Shown here piece after piece: positions 35,706 through 43,662 of a DNA stretch of 46,363 nucleotides. This DNA is from Oscillatoria sp. (GTDB taxonomy: Bacteria > Cyanobacteriota > Cyanobacteriia > Cyanobacteriales > Laspinemataceae). The position numbers and the translations under genes are program-made. Location of the stretch: contig JAABSJ010000021.1 of the NCBI GenBank assembly GCA_011390515.1, positions 1 to 46,363 on the forward strand, given 5' to 3'. The notes under the pieces are model-generated. The model was not told the DNA's origin, searched no databases, and was given only the letters and a program-made list of their open reading frames with translations. Position 1 is the first letter of the stretch. Each line of letters starts with the position of its first letter.

Positions 35706-36240
35706 CCCGTAATCCAGTTGTTAAGATGGTACCTAAGCACTCACAGTTTTGGAGCCTGGTTTTCACGGAACAGCGGTTCTGCGCGATCGCTGAAAATTAA
35801 CAACCCGGGGAAACAATTGACCCATTCGAGAGTCTTGCAATCCATAAGGACAAAACCAAAAGTGCCACTCACCCAACTCCCGGAAACGGGAACTTTTGCT
35901 AGGATCAAAGCGTCTTCCAGTACATGGAATGTTATAGCACTCATTCCAACCCCATCAGCACCCTTTCGACTGGAAGGGGCTTCGGGCAATCATCCGGAAC
36001 TTAAACGCTGACACTGCCAATCAAGCCGTTACCGGGTAAACAGTTGATGAATACCCCCTTAATTCGGCTGATGTGAACGTCTGAATTGCCAGACTCGTCT
36101 AAAAGGCGGACATCAGGGTAGCGGTCGGCAAGGAGAGCACCTACGGGTTTCGGAGAGTTCCATCGGATTATTATTGATCCAGGAAAAAACTCTTCACATT
36201 CTCGCCGTAAATGACGGGGTTTCCGACCCGTTTTTAACAG
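35706..36240. other. Intergenic region upstream of sigG
   Basis: 535 nt without a supported gene; frames on both strands (35718-36011, 36001-36294) have no ribosome sites and no family features. It should carry the sigG promoter, possibly recognised by SigG itself. An AT-rich stretch CGGATTATTATTGATCC lies about 75 nt before the sigG start. Confidence 0.5.
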
Positions 36241-36897
36241 ATGAGTTACACTCCTTCTACATCCTGGCAAACGGGTGAGGCCACTAATTCTCAAGCCTCA
36301 GTGCAACCAGATAAACTGTCAAATTACGATTTAGTCCTGCGCTGTCAGGAGGGCCTCAGCCCTGATCGGTCTGCCTTCGCTGAACTGCTACGCCGTTATC
36401 AGTCTCATGTGGATAAAATTTTGTACCATTTGGCTCCTGATTGGCAAGACCGGGCAGATTTAGCACAGGAAGTTTGGATTCGGGTTTACCGCAATGTCAA
36501 ACGGTTAAACGATCCGGTTAAATTCCGGGGTTGGTTAAGCCGAATTGCTACGAATTTGTTCTACGATGAGCTACGCAAGCGCAAGCGGGTGCGCGACCCC
36601 CTCTCTTTAGATGCCCCTCGGATGTTAGAGGATGGGCAGATGGATTGGGAAATCGCTGCCGATGAACCCGGACCCGAAGATGACTTGACGACCCGCGAAT
36701 TTTACGACCAATTACGCGCCGCGATCGCCGATTTACCCGAAGTATTCCGCACGACTATTGTCCTGCGGGAAATTGAAGGGTTAGCTTACGAAGAAATTGC
36801 TGAAATTACCGGCGTTTCTCTCGGCACCGTAAAATCTAGAATTGCCCGCGCCCGTCAGCGTTTGCAAGTTCAACTTCAAACTTATTTGGACAGTTAG
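36241..36897 (+). CDS. sigG: ECF-type RNA polymerase sigma factor, SigG-like
   Basis: A 218-aa group-3/ECF sigma factor. Sigma region 2 (about residues 42-110) includes AELLRRYQSHVDKILYHLAP and DLAQEVWIRVYRNVKRL; region 4 (about 155-212) includes LPEVFRTTIVLREIEGLAYE and ITGVSLGTVKSRIARARQRL, the helix-turn-helix binding the -35 box. It matches what I remember of cyanobacterial SigG, which responds to envelope or oxidative stress. The next gene, 168 nt on, is an anti-sigma-type membrane protein, the standard arrangement. ATG 36241 has no clear ribosome site. Confidence 0.93.
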   Translation: MSYTPSTSWQTGEATNSQASVQPDKLSNYDLVLRCQEGLSPDRSAFAELLRRYQSHVDKILYHLAPDWQDRADLAQEVWIRVYRNVKRLNDPVKFRGWLSRIATNLFYDELRKRKRVRDPLSLDAPRMLEDGQMDWEIAADEPGPEDDLTTREFYDQLRAAIADLPEVFRTTIVLREIEGLAYEEIAEITGVSLGTVKSRIARARQRLQVQLQTYLDS

Positions 36898-36941
36898 GCG
36901 TCGGGGAAAGCGGTATTTGAAACGCATTTTTCTCATGTAAC

Positions 36942-36966
36942 TTAACGTTGTATTTCTCAACGTTAA
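36942..36966. promoter_or_regulatory. Inverted repeat between sigG and the anti-sigma gene
   Basis: TTAACGTTG (36942-36950) and CAACGTTAA (36958-36966) form a perfect dyad around TATTTCT, 45 nt after the sigG stop. There is no U tract, so it could be an operator or an mRNA hairpin that changes the ratio of sigma to anti-sigma. Confidence 0.5.
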
Positions 36967-37065
36967 ACGCCCAACCTATTCAGATATGATTATTAGTAAA
37001 CAAGCTTGCAGTTGTGATTATTATTCAGGGTGCATTATCCAGTTTAAATTGGTGGTGGTGTTGAC

Positions 37066-38775
37066 ATGAATCCTAACTATGAATCCCATCACGCTCCCCA
37101 AAAACAAGCCCTAGGGGGTTCACGATCTTTTAACTTAACCGATCGCAATCAGCCAATGGCACTATGGAATTCCGTGACCCCAGATTCAGCCCAGCTCGAC
37201 GATGATCTCACCGCCGATCAATTTGAATTACTCAGCGCTTACCTCGACGGTGAAGTAACTGACTCCGAACGTCAGCAAGTTGAGGGCTGGCTAGAAAATG
37301 ATGCCTCACTCCGAGACTTACATTCGAGACTCTTAACTCTGCATCAGGGATTGACCTCCCTACCTGCACCACCGCTGACCCAGCCTATAGATGCCTTGCT
37401 CAGTGGGGTATTTAGTCGGATTGACGAAATCGAACAACAAGAAGCCGTCACGCCTCTGGTTGGCGATCGCCCAATTGCCGCGATTCCTGCCGAGCAATTT
37501 GAGTTACTCAGTGCCTACCTCGATGGTGAGGTGACTGCAACGGAACGTCAGCAAGTGGAAAGCTGGCTCTCCAGTGATGCTTCATTCCGAGACGTACATT
37601 CGCGACTCTTAACCCTCCATCAGGAATGGGTTTCCCTCCCGGGACCGGCAGAGGCGCAACCTGTGGATGCCTTGCTCAGTGGGGTATTTAGTCGGATTGA
37701 CGAAATCGAACAACAAGAAGCCGTCACGCCTCTGGTTGGCGATCGCCCAATTGCCGCGATTCCTGCCGAGCAATTTGAGTTACTCAGTGCCTACCTCGAT
37801 GGTGAGGTGACTGCAACGGAACGTCAGCAAGTGGAAAGCTGGCTCTCCAGTGATGCTACACTCCGTCAGGTCCATGGGGGACTCTTAACCCTGCATCAGG
37901 AATGGGTTTCCCTCCCGGCACCGGCAGAGGCGCAACCTGTCGATGCCTTGCTCAATGGCGTATTTAGTCGGATTGACGAAATCGAACAACCAGAAGCCGT
38001 CACGCCTCTGGTTGGCGATCGCGCCGTTGCCGCTATTCCTGCCGAGCAATTTGAGTTACTCAGTGCCTACTTGGATGGTGAGGCAACTCATGCCGAATCT
38101 GAACAGGTGGAAAGTTGGCTCTCCAATGATGCCACATTCAGACAGGTCCATTCGCGACTCGTAACCCTCCGTCAGGAATTCGTCTCCTTACCAGCACCCT
38201 TAGAGGCGCAACCTGTTGATGCCTTACTCAATGGCGTCTTTAGTCGCATTGACCACCTCGAACAATTGGAAGCTAAAATTCCGATGGTTGGTGAAGGGGA
38301 AAATGTGGCAATGGCTGCGGGACGCTTTGAATTGGTCAGTGCTTATATTGATGGCGAGGCAACTCAAAGCGAACGTCGTCAGGTTCAAGAGTGGCTCGAT
38401 CGCGATCCCGAGGTGAAACGCCTGTATTTGAACTTGATTAAACTGCGCGAAACTGTGCAAGTTCTGCCAGTGCCTGCGCCGGTACAACCTGTGCAAGAAA
38501 CGGTGCAGAATTTGTTCCGACGCCTCGATCGCCAGCGTCATCGGCGGGTTTTATGGGGTGGTGTGGCGATCGCTGCTTTGGTGTTAGCCGGGTTATCGAG
38601 TCTCATCTTCCGCGATCGGACCTATAGTCCTCAAATGGCAACGGTCCCAGCAGAAACCCAAACGCCTTCCGAACGCTTGATGATTGCCTTAAATGGTCCA
38701 GTTGTCGAAATTCCGGAAGATCCGGAAGCCACAGAACCCGCACCCATTGAATCCCGGGCTCTGTTTGTAGAATGA
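37066..38775 (+). CDS. Membrane anti-sigma protein with five tandem repeats
   Basis: A 569-aa protein. After a 49-residue leader, a 92-residue unit is repeated five times, starting at residues 50, 142, 234, 326 and 418. Each opens with QFELLSAYLDGEVTxxERQQ, then VESWLSSDAxxRxxHSRLLT and QPVDALLSGVFSRIDEIEQ. This is the helical N-terminal anti-sigma domain of SigG-type partners, normally present once. The cysteines and histidines of zinc-binding (ZAS) anti-sigma factors are absent. One membrane helix follows (about 495-515, VLWGGVAIAALVLAGLSSLI), then a ~54-residue acidic, proline-rich tail, presumably periplasmic. A GGTGGTG ribosome site precedes ATG 37066. Adjacent to sigG, it should tether SigG at the membrane; binding of several sigma molecules is an inference. 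Confidence 0.85.
   Translation: MNPNYESHHAPQKQALGGSRSFNLTDRNQPMALWNSVTPDSAQLDDDLTADQFELLSAYLDGEVTDSERQQVEGWLENDASLRDLHSRLLTLHQGLTSLPAPPLTQPIDALLSGVFSRIDEIEQQEAVTPLVGDRPIAAIPAEQFELLSAYLDGEVTATERQQVESWLSSDASFRDVHSRLLTLHQEWVSLPGPAEAQPVDALLSGVFSRIDEIEQQEAVTPLVGDRPIAAIPAEQFELLSAYLDGEVTATERQQVESWLSSDATLRQVHGGLLTLHQEWVSLPAPAEAQPVDALLNGVFSRIDEIEQPEAVTPLVGDRAVAAIPAEQFELLSAYLDGEATHAESEQVESWLSNDATFRQVHSRLVTLRQEFVSLPAPLEAQPVDALLNGVFSRIDHLEQLEAKIPMVGEGENVAMAAGRFELVSAYIDGEATQSERRQVQEWLDRDPEVKRLYLNLIKLRETVQVLPVPAPVQPVQETVQNLFRRLDRQRHRRVLWGGVAIAALVLAGLSSLIFRDRTYSPQMATVPAETQTPSERLMIALNGPVVEIPEDPEATEPAPIESRALFVE
37213..38530 (+). repeat. 276-bp coding tandem repeats
   Basis: Five units with an exact period of 276 bp (92 codons). 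A 192-bp block is identical between 37390-37581 and 37666-37857, including synonymous positions, while units 1, 4 and 5 have diverged. This points to a recent duplication or gene conversion in the middle of an older array. The fifth unit runs into the membrane helix instead of the linker. Confidence 0.92.
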
Positions 38776-38779
38776 TGGA

Positions 38780-39210
38780 GTCAGCACCCCGCACTAAAGT
38801 AACGGGGCTTCATGCCCAAAAACCTTAGTTAGCTGACCAGTCTAAGCCTTAATTGGCTACGTTATTTAGGTCACGATACCAAGGAGATGCTTTCGGTGTT
38901 TGTAGCTCTATCGTCTAGCTTTAAACATTTTTACGAGGGGTAAGAAAGTGAGCTAGACCTAACAAGCCTAAATAACCTTGACGAGGAAAACTTTACCCCA
39001 GAAATGGGAGGCTCTTCCGCAGCACACTATTGTGCGTACTTCGGTTGTAGAACTTGAGACAGTAATTGTCCTGTCGTTCGTGCATTACAAAAGCACCCCA
39101 AGCAAAGCAACCCCAAGGCGGCAATGGGTTCTATATTTCACGGCGACTAAAGTCGCTTGAGTTGTTTTTCCTCTCACCACTAAAGTGGCGAGTTTCCAAA
39201 CATACCAGGT
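38780..39210. other. Structured noncoding region, possible IS200/IS605-derived remnant
   Basis: Left side: CCCCG (38787-38791) and CGGGG (38803-38807) flank CACTAAAGTAA, followed by CTTCATGCCC. Right side: GGCGACTAAAGTCGC (39140-39154) and CCACTAAAGTGG (39178-39189), hairpins sharing the ACTAAAGT loop. Between them TTATTTAGG (near 38865) pairs with CCTAAATAA (near 38968), and GTCTAGCT pairs with AGCTAGAC (near 38913 and 38951). End hairpins of this kind are typical of single-strand transposons and their non-autonomous relatives; no tnpA or tnpB frame is left. A structured RNA is the alternative. Confidence 0.45.
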
Positions 39211-39409
39211 ATTTCTGATGATGGGATGCGCTCAATCCGCTGAGTGGGTTGTTTCCACTGGATGATCAACATCACGAATCTGAAGGTTAATTCGGAAGTG
39301 GATTACCCCAGGGATGGGGTCTCGTTGATGTGAACTGGGCAAAGATAGTACAAAACTACCAGAGATTGGGTGAAAAGAACAAATAAAAAGGGTGTTCCGA
39401 TCGGCGATC

Positions 39410-39470
39410 GCCCATAGCTAGAGGTCCTCCCTTCTCCAAAGGATGAGGCTCCATCTAGCTATGGGCTTTT
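39410..39470 (+). terminator. Strong orphan terminator
   Basis: GCCCATAGCTAGA (39410-39422) pairs perfectly with TCTAGCTATGGGC (39454-39466), followed by TTTT. The 31-nt interior has its own pairing (CCTC..TCC / GGATGAGG). It should end a transcript coming from 39210-39400, where no protein gene is present, so a small RNA is possible. Confidence 0.65.
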
Positions 39471-39605
39471 GCTTGCACTCCTCTATAGCGACCCTAAATC
39501 ATTTTGGCAGTAGACGATGGCGGCCCCCAACCCCTCTCCCAGAACATCCGAGGGGAGCCGAGCTTTATGTCAAATTGATTTAGACTGGCTATATACCCCC
39601 TCTAA

Positions 39606-39727
39606 TACTCCATTCGGTTGTTAAAGGTCTCTAAAAACCCACACCCTCAAGGGTGGGGAAAAAGCGGACAAAGCCCTTCAAGCGCGGGCTAAAACCGAAA
39701 ACCGACTTTTACCAACCGGATTTGGGA
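39606..39727. repeat. Interspersed repeat element copy F
   Basis: The right end CAACCGGATTTGGGA (39713-39727) and core CACCCTCAAGGGTGGGG ... GCGGACAAAGCCC are well conserved; the left end TACTCCATTCGGTTG (39606-39620) is degenerate. Confidence 0.7.
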
Positions 39728-40940
39728 TGAAAGGCACTGACCCCAATGATTTAAACTGGTTATAGGTCCGGTTTCTGCCCAATTTTATTTAAGCGGCTTT
39801 ATTGGTTTTGTAGCACCGTCAAACCCGAAGAGTTTTCCCTAGAGTTAGAAAGGAATCTGGTACGGGAAACCGAACAATTGATCTAGGCTATCCGGACAAT
39901 CTCGGAACCCAGTTTTGGGATAAAACTGATGAATGAAAGCCCAAAAGTAGGGGTAAAAACTGGATTACTGATTGCTCCGAGCTTTTAGGATCCGGATAAG
40001 AGAGGGGGTCAGGATAGGAACGGTTAGAAACTGGGTTTCTTTACCCAGTCTCGACCCATTCGCTACAAAATAAGGCCAGAAAGCCAGTTTCGGTTCCTCT
40101 GAATGGAAGAACCCAGAATTAACCCCCTAGAGCATCGGTTCAGCCGTTAAAAAACAGGTATCTTAACTCGATCCCGATCAGCGATTAAGGGGTTTTTCTC
40201 CGTAATTTCACGGAAACCCTAGCGATCCCCGAATGAGAAGTCGAAACCGATTAATCGGGGTGAATGGCATCCGGAGCCAGGGAACCTTCCCGGAGAGCTT
40301 TACCTTCTGGAGATAAAACTTTACCCAGTTTTTATCCTGACTGCTTATGGTCTCATTGGTCCTTGCCCGGTCGGGTTATATAAATTTTTTAGATGGAATC
40401 GATAGAGCCGAATCTTTACTAAAGATTTACACACATTTCCCTGTTATCTAGGGAACAATAGGATTGATATCATATCAATGACTTTATAGCATCCTCCTTT
40501 AGAGATAAGCTCTAAATGGGAATTGCACCGATTGTAGATACTCTACAGGGGATGACGAGATCGGCTCTTGAATCCCATACTTTAAGAAAGCGAAACCCTT
40601 ACACAGGTTTTCCGTCTTCGAGCAGGTAGGGGGGAGTTTAGGGGTGAGTGGATGTCCAGATATTCCGGTTGTGGAGGGCTGGAGAGTCATCGAGTCATCG
40701 AAGCATAACCCGCCTGAGTCCGAGTTACCCGGTTACATCCAGCAGTTGAGAAACCCTTTCTCGCCGATAGAGCAATCACTCTGGCGATCGCGATTATTCC
40801 CTCGCGGACAATTTTTTGGAGGGGGCTTCATAAAAGTTAACCTCGGGTTGAGGGAGACTGGAGAAATTGAGGGGTGAAATTCAGGATAATTTTGAAGCAT
40901 TTAAACGTCATTCTATTTAGTCTATACCGGAGAGGAACCC
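39728..40940. other. Long intergenic region with several dyads
   Basis: No supported gene in 1.2 kb. AAACTGGGTTTCTTTACCCAG (first 20 nt from 40029) belongs to a dispersed repeat type, also seen in weaker form near 23181-23206. Dyads at 40463-40479 (ATTGATAT-C-ATATCAAT) and 40498-40516 (TTTAGAG-ATAAG-CTCTAAA) lie about 450 nt before the first COP23 gene and look operator-like. A 77-codon GTG frame (40644-40877) was not accepted. Confidence 0.5.
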
Positions 40941-41486
40941 ATGAATCTTAAACAGTTATTACAAGTCGCGATCGCTGGAGTTGTAGCCACCTCCCTCCCC
41001 CTGATCAACGCCCAACAATCTGTCGCCCAGTCTGCAGCACCCCTGAGTTCTTTTCAGTGTCAGATTTCTGAGGATCAACTCTTCGTCACCCTAGCGGTTC
41101 GCCAAAATGGACAGGTGTCAGACCCCATGATCGTCTGGAAAACCGAGGAATTTAGCGGTGCAGGATATACCCCAGAACGCCGCTGTACAGAAGTCACAAA
41201 CCGTCTCAATACCTTGTTACAGGAAAACAACCAGAGTTTACAGGGACTGTATATGACCGCTGGATTAGTCAATGGTGAGGCGGTCCTCTGTGCCGTGAGC
41301 AGTACGCGATCGGGTTGTAACACCAGAAATGTGCTGTTTACCCTCAACCATGCCAACCGTCGTAACCCGAGCCAAATGTTAAGAAATCTGGCCAGTTCTG
41401 GGGTCGTGGGTAGCGGCAACGCCATTCAAGAGTCCGGAGGACAACCCTACGTTGATTTAGACATCTTAGTCAATCAACTCTTCTAA
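40941..41486 (+). CDS. COP23-domain secreted protein 1
   Basis: A 181-aa exported protein: signal peptide (LLQVAIAGVVATSLPLINAQ, cleavage near VAQSA), then the COP23 domain with paired cysteines, SFQCQISEDQLFVTLAVR, PMIVWKTEEF, ERRCTEVTNRLNTLL, AVLCAVSSTRSGCNTRNVLF. COP23 was first described as a circadian-oscillating cell-membrane protein of Synechococcus; its molecular role is unknown. Four cysteines suggest two disulfides in the periplasm. AGAGGAA lies 7 nt before ATG 40941. A paralogue follows. Confidence 0.88.
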   Translation: MNLKQLLQVAIAGVVATSLPLINAQQSVAQSAAPLSSFQCQISEDQLFVTLAVRQNGQVSDPMIVWKTEEFSGAGYTPERRCTEVTNRLNTLLQENNQSLQGLYMTAGLVNGEAVLCAVSSTRSGCNTRNVLFTLNHANRRNPSQMLRNLASSGVVGSGNAIQESGGQPYVDLDILVNQLF

Positions 41487-41600
41487 TCCTCCGATCCTCG
41501 AACGTTGTACAAAGCATTTTGCTGGAAATCGCCCTCGTCTTGGCGAGCTGGAATGGCACGATTTCAGTCGATGGGTCCAGTCAGGAAAGAGAACCGAATT

Positions 41601-42134
41601 ATGAGTCTGAAAAACATGGGCCGATGGGTTGCAGCCCTTTTATTGGCAACCCCAGGCAGTTTACTCCTCTCCCCCAGCAGTATGGCGTCATCTCCCACTT
41701 CAGTGGTGTCTTTTGAATGCCAGCCTTCGGATAACTTTTATACGATTCGAGCAGTCCGAACCGATGGCTCTGTCTCAGCGTCGATGATTTCTTGGAGAAA
41801 TCAAGGCGATCGCCTCTCCGATGAATCTCTAGCAACCTGTCAGCAGGTGTCGAACCAACTGAACGCTCTGTTGCGTAACAATGGCAACAGCCTGAGTGGG
41901 TTATATCTCACCGTGGGACGAGTCAATGGGGAGATGGTGGTTTGTGCGGTTAATGGCACCGATGTCGGCTGTAATCGCCAGAATGTTTTGTTTGCCTTCA
42001 ATGGTAATAACCGCGCCGAACCTGCTAGATTGTTGGCGGGATTGCTCGGTACGGATAGCTTAATTAACCTCGTCGTAGTGGGGAATTTGTTGCAGGATTT
42101 TTCCCCCCTGCCTACGCTAATTTTGACCGGGTAG
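41601..42134 (+). CDS. COP23-domain secreted protein 2
   Basis: A 177-aa paralogue of the preceding gene with signal peptide (GRWVAALLLATPGSLLLSPS, cleavage near MAS) and the same cysteine layout: SFECQPSDNFYTIRAVRTDG, SMISWRN, LATCQQVSNQLNALL, MVVCAVNGTDVGCNRQNVLF. The start is taken at MSLKNMGRW (41601), where the signal peptide begins; the frame is open to 41505. It lies 114 nt after the first copy and is probably co-transcribed with it. The two have diverged well beyond their cysteine framework. Confidence 0.85.
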   Translation: MSLKNMGRWVAALLLATPGSLLLSPSSMASSPTSVVSFECQPSDNFYTIRAVRTDGSVSASMISWRNQGDRLSDESLATCQQVSNQLNALLRNNGNSLSGLYLTVGRVNGEMVVCAVNGTDVGCNRQNVLFAFNGNNRAEPARLLAGLLGTDSLINLVVVGNLLQDFSPLPTLILTG

Positions 42135-42181
42135 TGGAGATTCTGTTTGAACCCCAAGGAGAAAAGAAGTGAGGAAAGCGT

Positions 42182-42295
42182 ATGAGCTTTATCAAGATAG
42201 CCCGCGATTCGTGCGGAATGCGGCGCGATCGCCAAGCTTTGCACCGCACGATCACGCCGGTTGGTCACTCCTTGAGAGTGCCTATTCCTAAATAA
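42182..42295 (+). CDS. Possible 37-aa basic peptide
   Basis: ATG 42182 follows a good GAGGAAAG ribosome site (8 nt spacing) and opens a 37-codon frame, MSFIKIARDSCGMRRDRQAL then a basic tail ending in VPIPK, stopping within the first bases of a strong terminator. The product is strongly basic with one cysteine and is not recognised. It could be a real small protein or a short leader in the 3' region of the COP23 transcript. Confidence 0.4.
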   Translation: MSFIKIARDSCGMRRDRQALHRTITPVGHSLRVPIPK

Positions 42296-42329
42296 CCTAG
42301 AGAGAGGCGAAACTTTCTCTAGGTTTTTT
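42294..42329 (+). terminator. Terminator of the COP23 unit
   Basis: AACCTAGAGA (42294-42303) pairs with TCTCTAGGTT (42316-42325), and a T tract follows to 42329. Confidence 0.85.
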
Positions 42330-42538
42330 ATTCAGAAAAATAGAGAGAAAATATCAACGCTTACCCGAGCAATCCACGCTCTCGGCAGATCCCATCACTA
42401 AAGCTCTATCATCCTTCGGACTCTACCCAGATTAAAATTCGGGGGCCTGGGTCTAACCTATCAGGAAAACATGGGCTGGAAGGGTTAAAAATTCTCCGGT
42501 CAAACCCCTCGATTCAAAACTCTATATTACCGATTTTT

Positions 42539-43531
42539 ATGCTATTATTTTGTCGATTTCCGACTTATTTGTTGGCCACAACCTTCGCGGTGGCGATGAC
42601 CTTCGGTCTACGGATGACTCTGGCCCTCCCCCTGGTGGCGAGTCGCTCTTTAGCCCCGGAACAGGTGAATGCGATCGCCTCCCAAACTACGGTAATTATT
42701 GGCCAAGGATTACAAGAAGGAGACATCGAAGCTCGCCAAGAATGGAATCCCGGATCTGGGGTGATTGTCGCCCGGGATGGCAATACTTACTCCATCTTAA
42801 CCGCACTCCATGTCGTCAGAACCCGAGAAGTGGTTTATGGGGTCAGGACCAGTGATGGCAAAGTGCATCAGGTGGATGATGTGGACACCCAAAGTAATAT
42901 TATTCCCCTGGGAGAAGAACTAGGGGAGTTCGGCGAGACGATTGAGGGCCTCGATCTGGCGATCGTCACCTTTACCAGCAATCAGGACTATCCCATTGCG
43001 GTGATGGGGGACTCTCCCCACATCGATCGCGGTGCACCCGTCTATATCTCCGGTTGGCCCAATCCTGACGACGATAGCGCCCGCCGAGTCCGCGAGTTCC
43101 GAGAGGGAAATCTGACGGACATTGCCAATCCTCCCTCGGATGATGGGGGATACAGCTTGCTCTATACCAACGAGACGAAGCGGGGGATGAGCGGAGGACC
43201 CGTTTTTAACCAAGAGGGCGAGTTAGTCGGCATTCACGGACGGGGACGCGCTCAGGAAGACCGCTATTGCGTCGATCCTGAATTAAGCCAAAACAATAGT
43301 TGCGGGATCCAAACCCTGCATTTTATCGATCGCGTCCAACGGGAGCAACTGGCCCTCTCGTTTGCGGAACCTCCGGTGGATCCAGAAGTAATCGCCCACG
43401 GGATGACCAATATGGAACAGGCGGACACCATCGAAGATATTTATAAAGATTTTACATTCTTGCGATCGCTCCTGCGGGATGGCCCCTCTGGGGGTTGCTC
43501 CAGCCTCTTACTCGGAGAACCCTGCAACTGA
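42539..43531 (+). CDS. Secreted trypsin-like serine protease
   Basis: A 330-aa exported protease of the S1/HtrA-like fold without a PDZ domain. A signal peptide (about residues 1-30) is followed by the catalytic triad H91 (ILTALHVV), D139 (EGLDLAIV) and S218 (KRGMSGGPVF). The C-terminal ~80 residues contain four cysteines (CVDPELSQNNSC, GCSSLLLGEPC), probably disulfide-bonded, consistent with a periplasmic or extracellular place. No ribosome site is obvious before ATG 42539. It lies 131 nt upstream of the porin gene on the same strand. Confidence 0.88.
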   Translation: MLLFCRFPTYLLATTFAVAMTFGLRMTLALPLVASRSLAPEQVNAIASQTTVIIGQGLQEGDIEARQEWNPGSGVIVARDGNTYSILTALHVVRTREVVYGVRTSDGKVHQVDDVDTQSNIIPLGEELGEFGETIEGLDLAIVTFTSNQDYPIAVMGDSPHIDRGAPVYISGWPNPDDDSARRVREFREGNLTDIANPPSDDGGYSLLYTNETKRGMSGGPVFNQEGELVGIHGRGRAQEDRYCVDPELSQNNSCGIQTLHFIDRVQREQLALSFAEPPVDPEVIAHGMTNMEQADTIEDIYKDFTFLRSLLRDGPSGGCSSLLLGEPCN

Positions 43532-43662
43532 ACCGCCCTTAATTTCCCCATTTTGGGACTGCTTCCTACAGAATGAGATGGGAAACACCCTACCCCCTTT
43601 CCCCCCTTTATGTGCCATTTTATCCCAGAGACCTTATCCACAGCTTGTTTTATCTGACTCGC

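Noticed and set aside
35718..36294. Frames on both strands between moaE and sigG
   Set aside because: No ribosome sites, no conserved features; the region reads as promoter and leader sequence of sigG.
38995..39060. Group II intron domain V-like hairpin
   Set aside because: GCACACTATTGTGC has hairpin character, but the conserved catalytic triad, bulge and tetraloop layout of domain V and the GUGYG intron start are not present.
40644..40877. 77-codon GTG frame upstream of the COP23 genes
   Set aside because: No ribosome site, composition unlike the neighbours, no family features.
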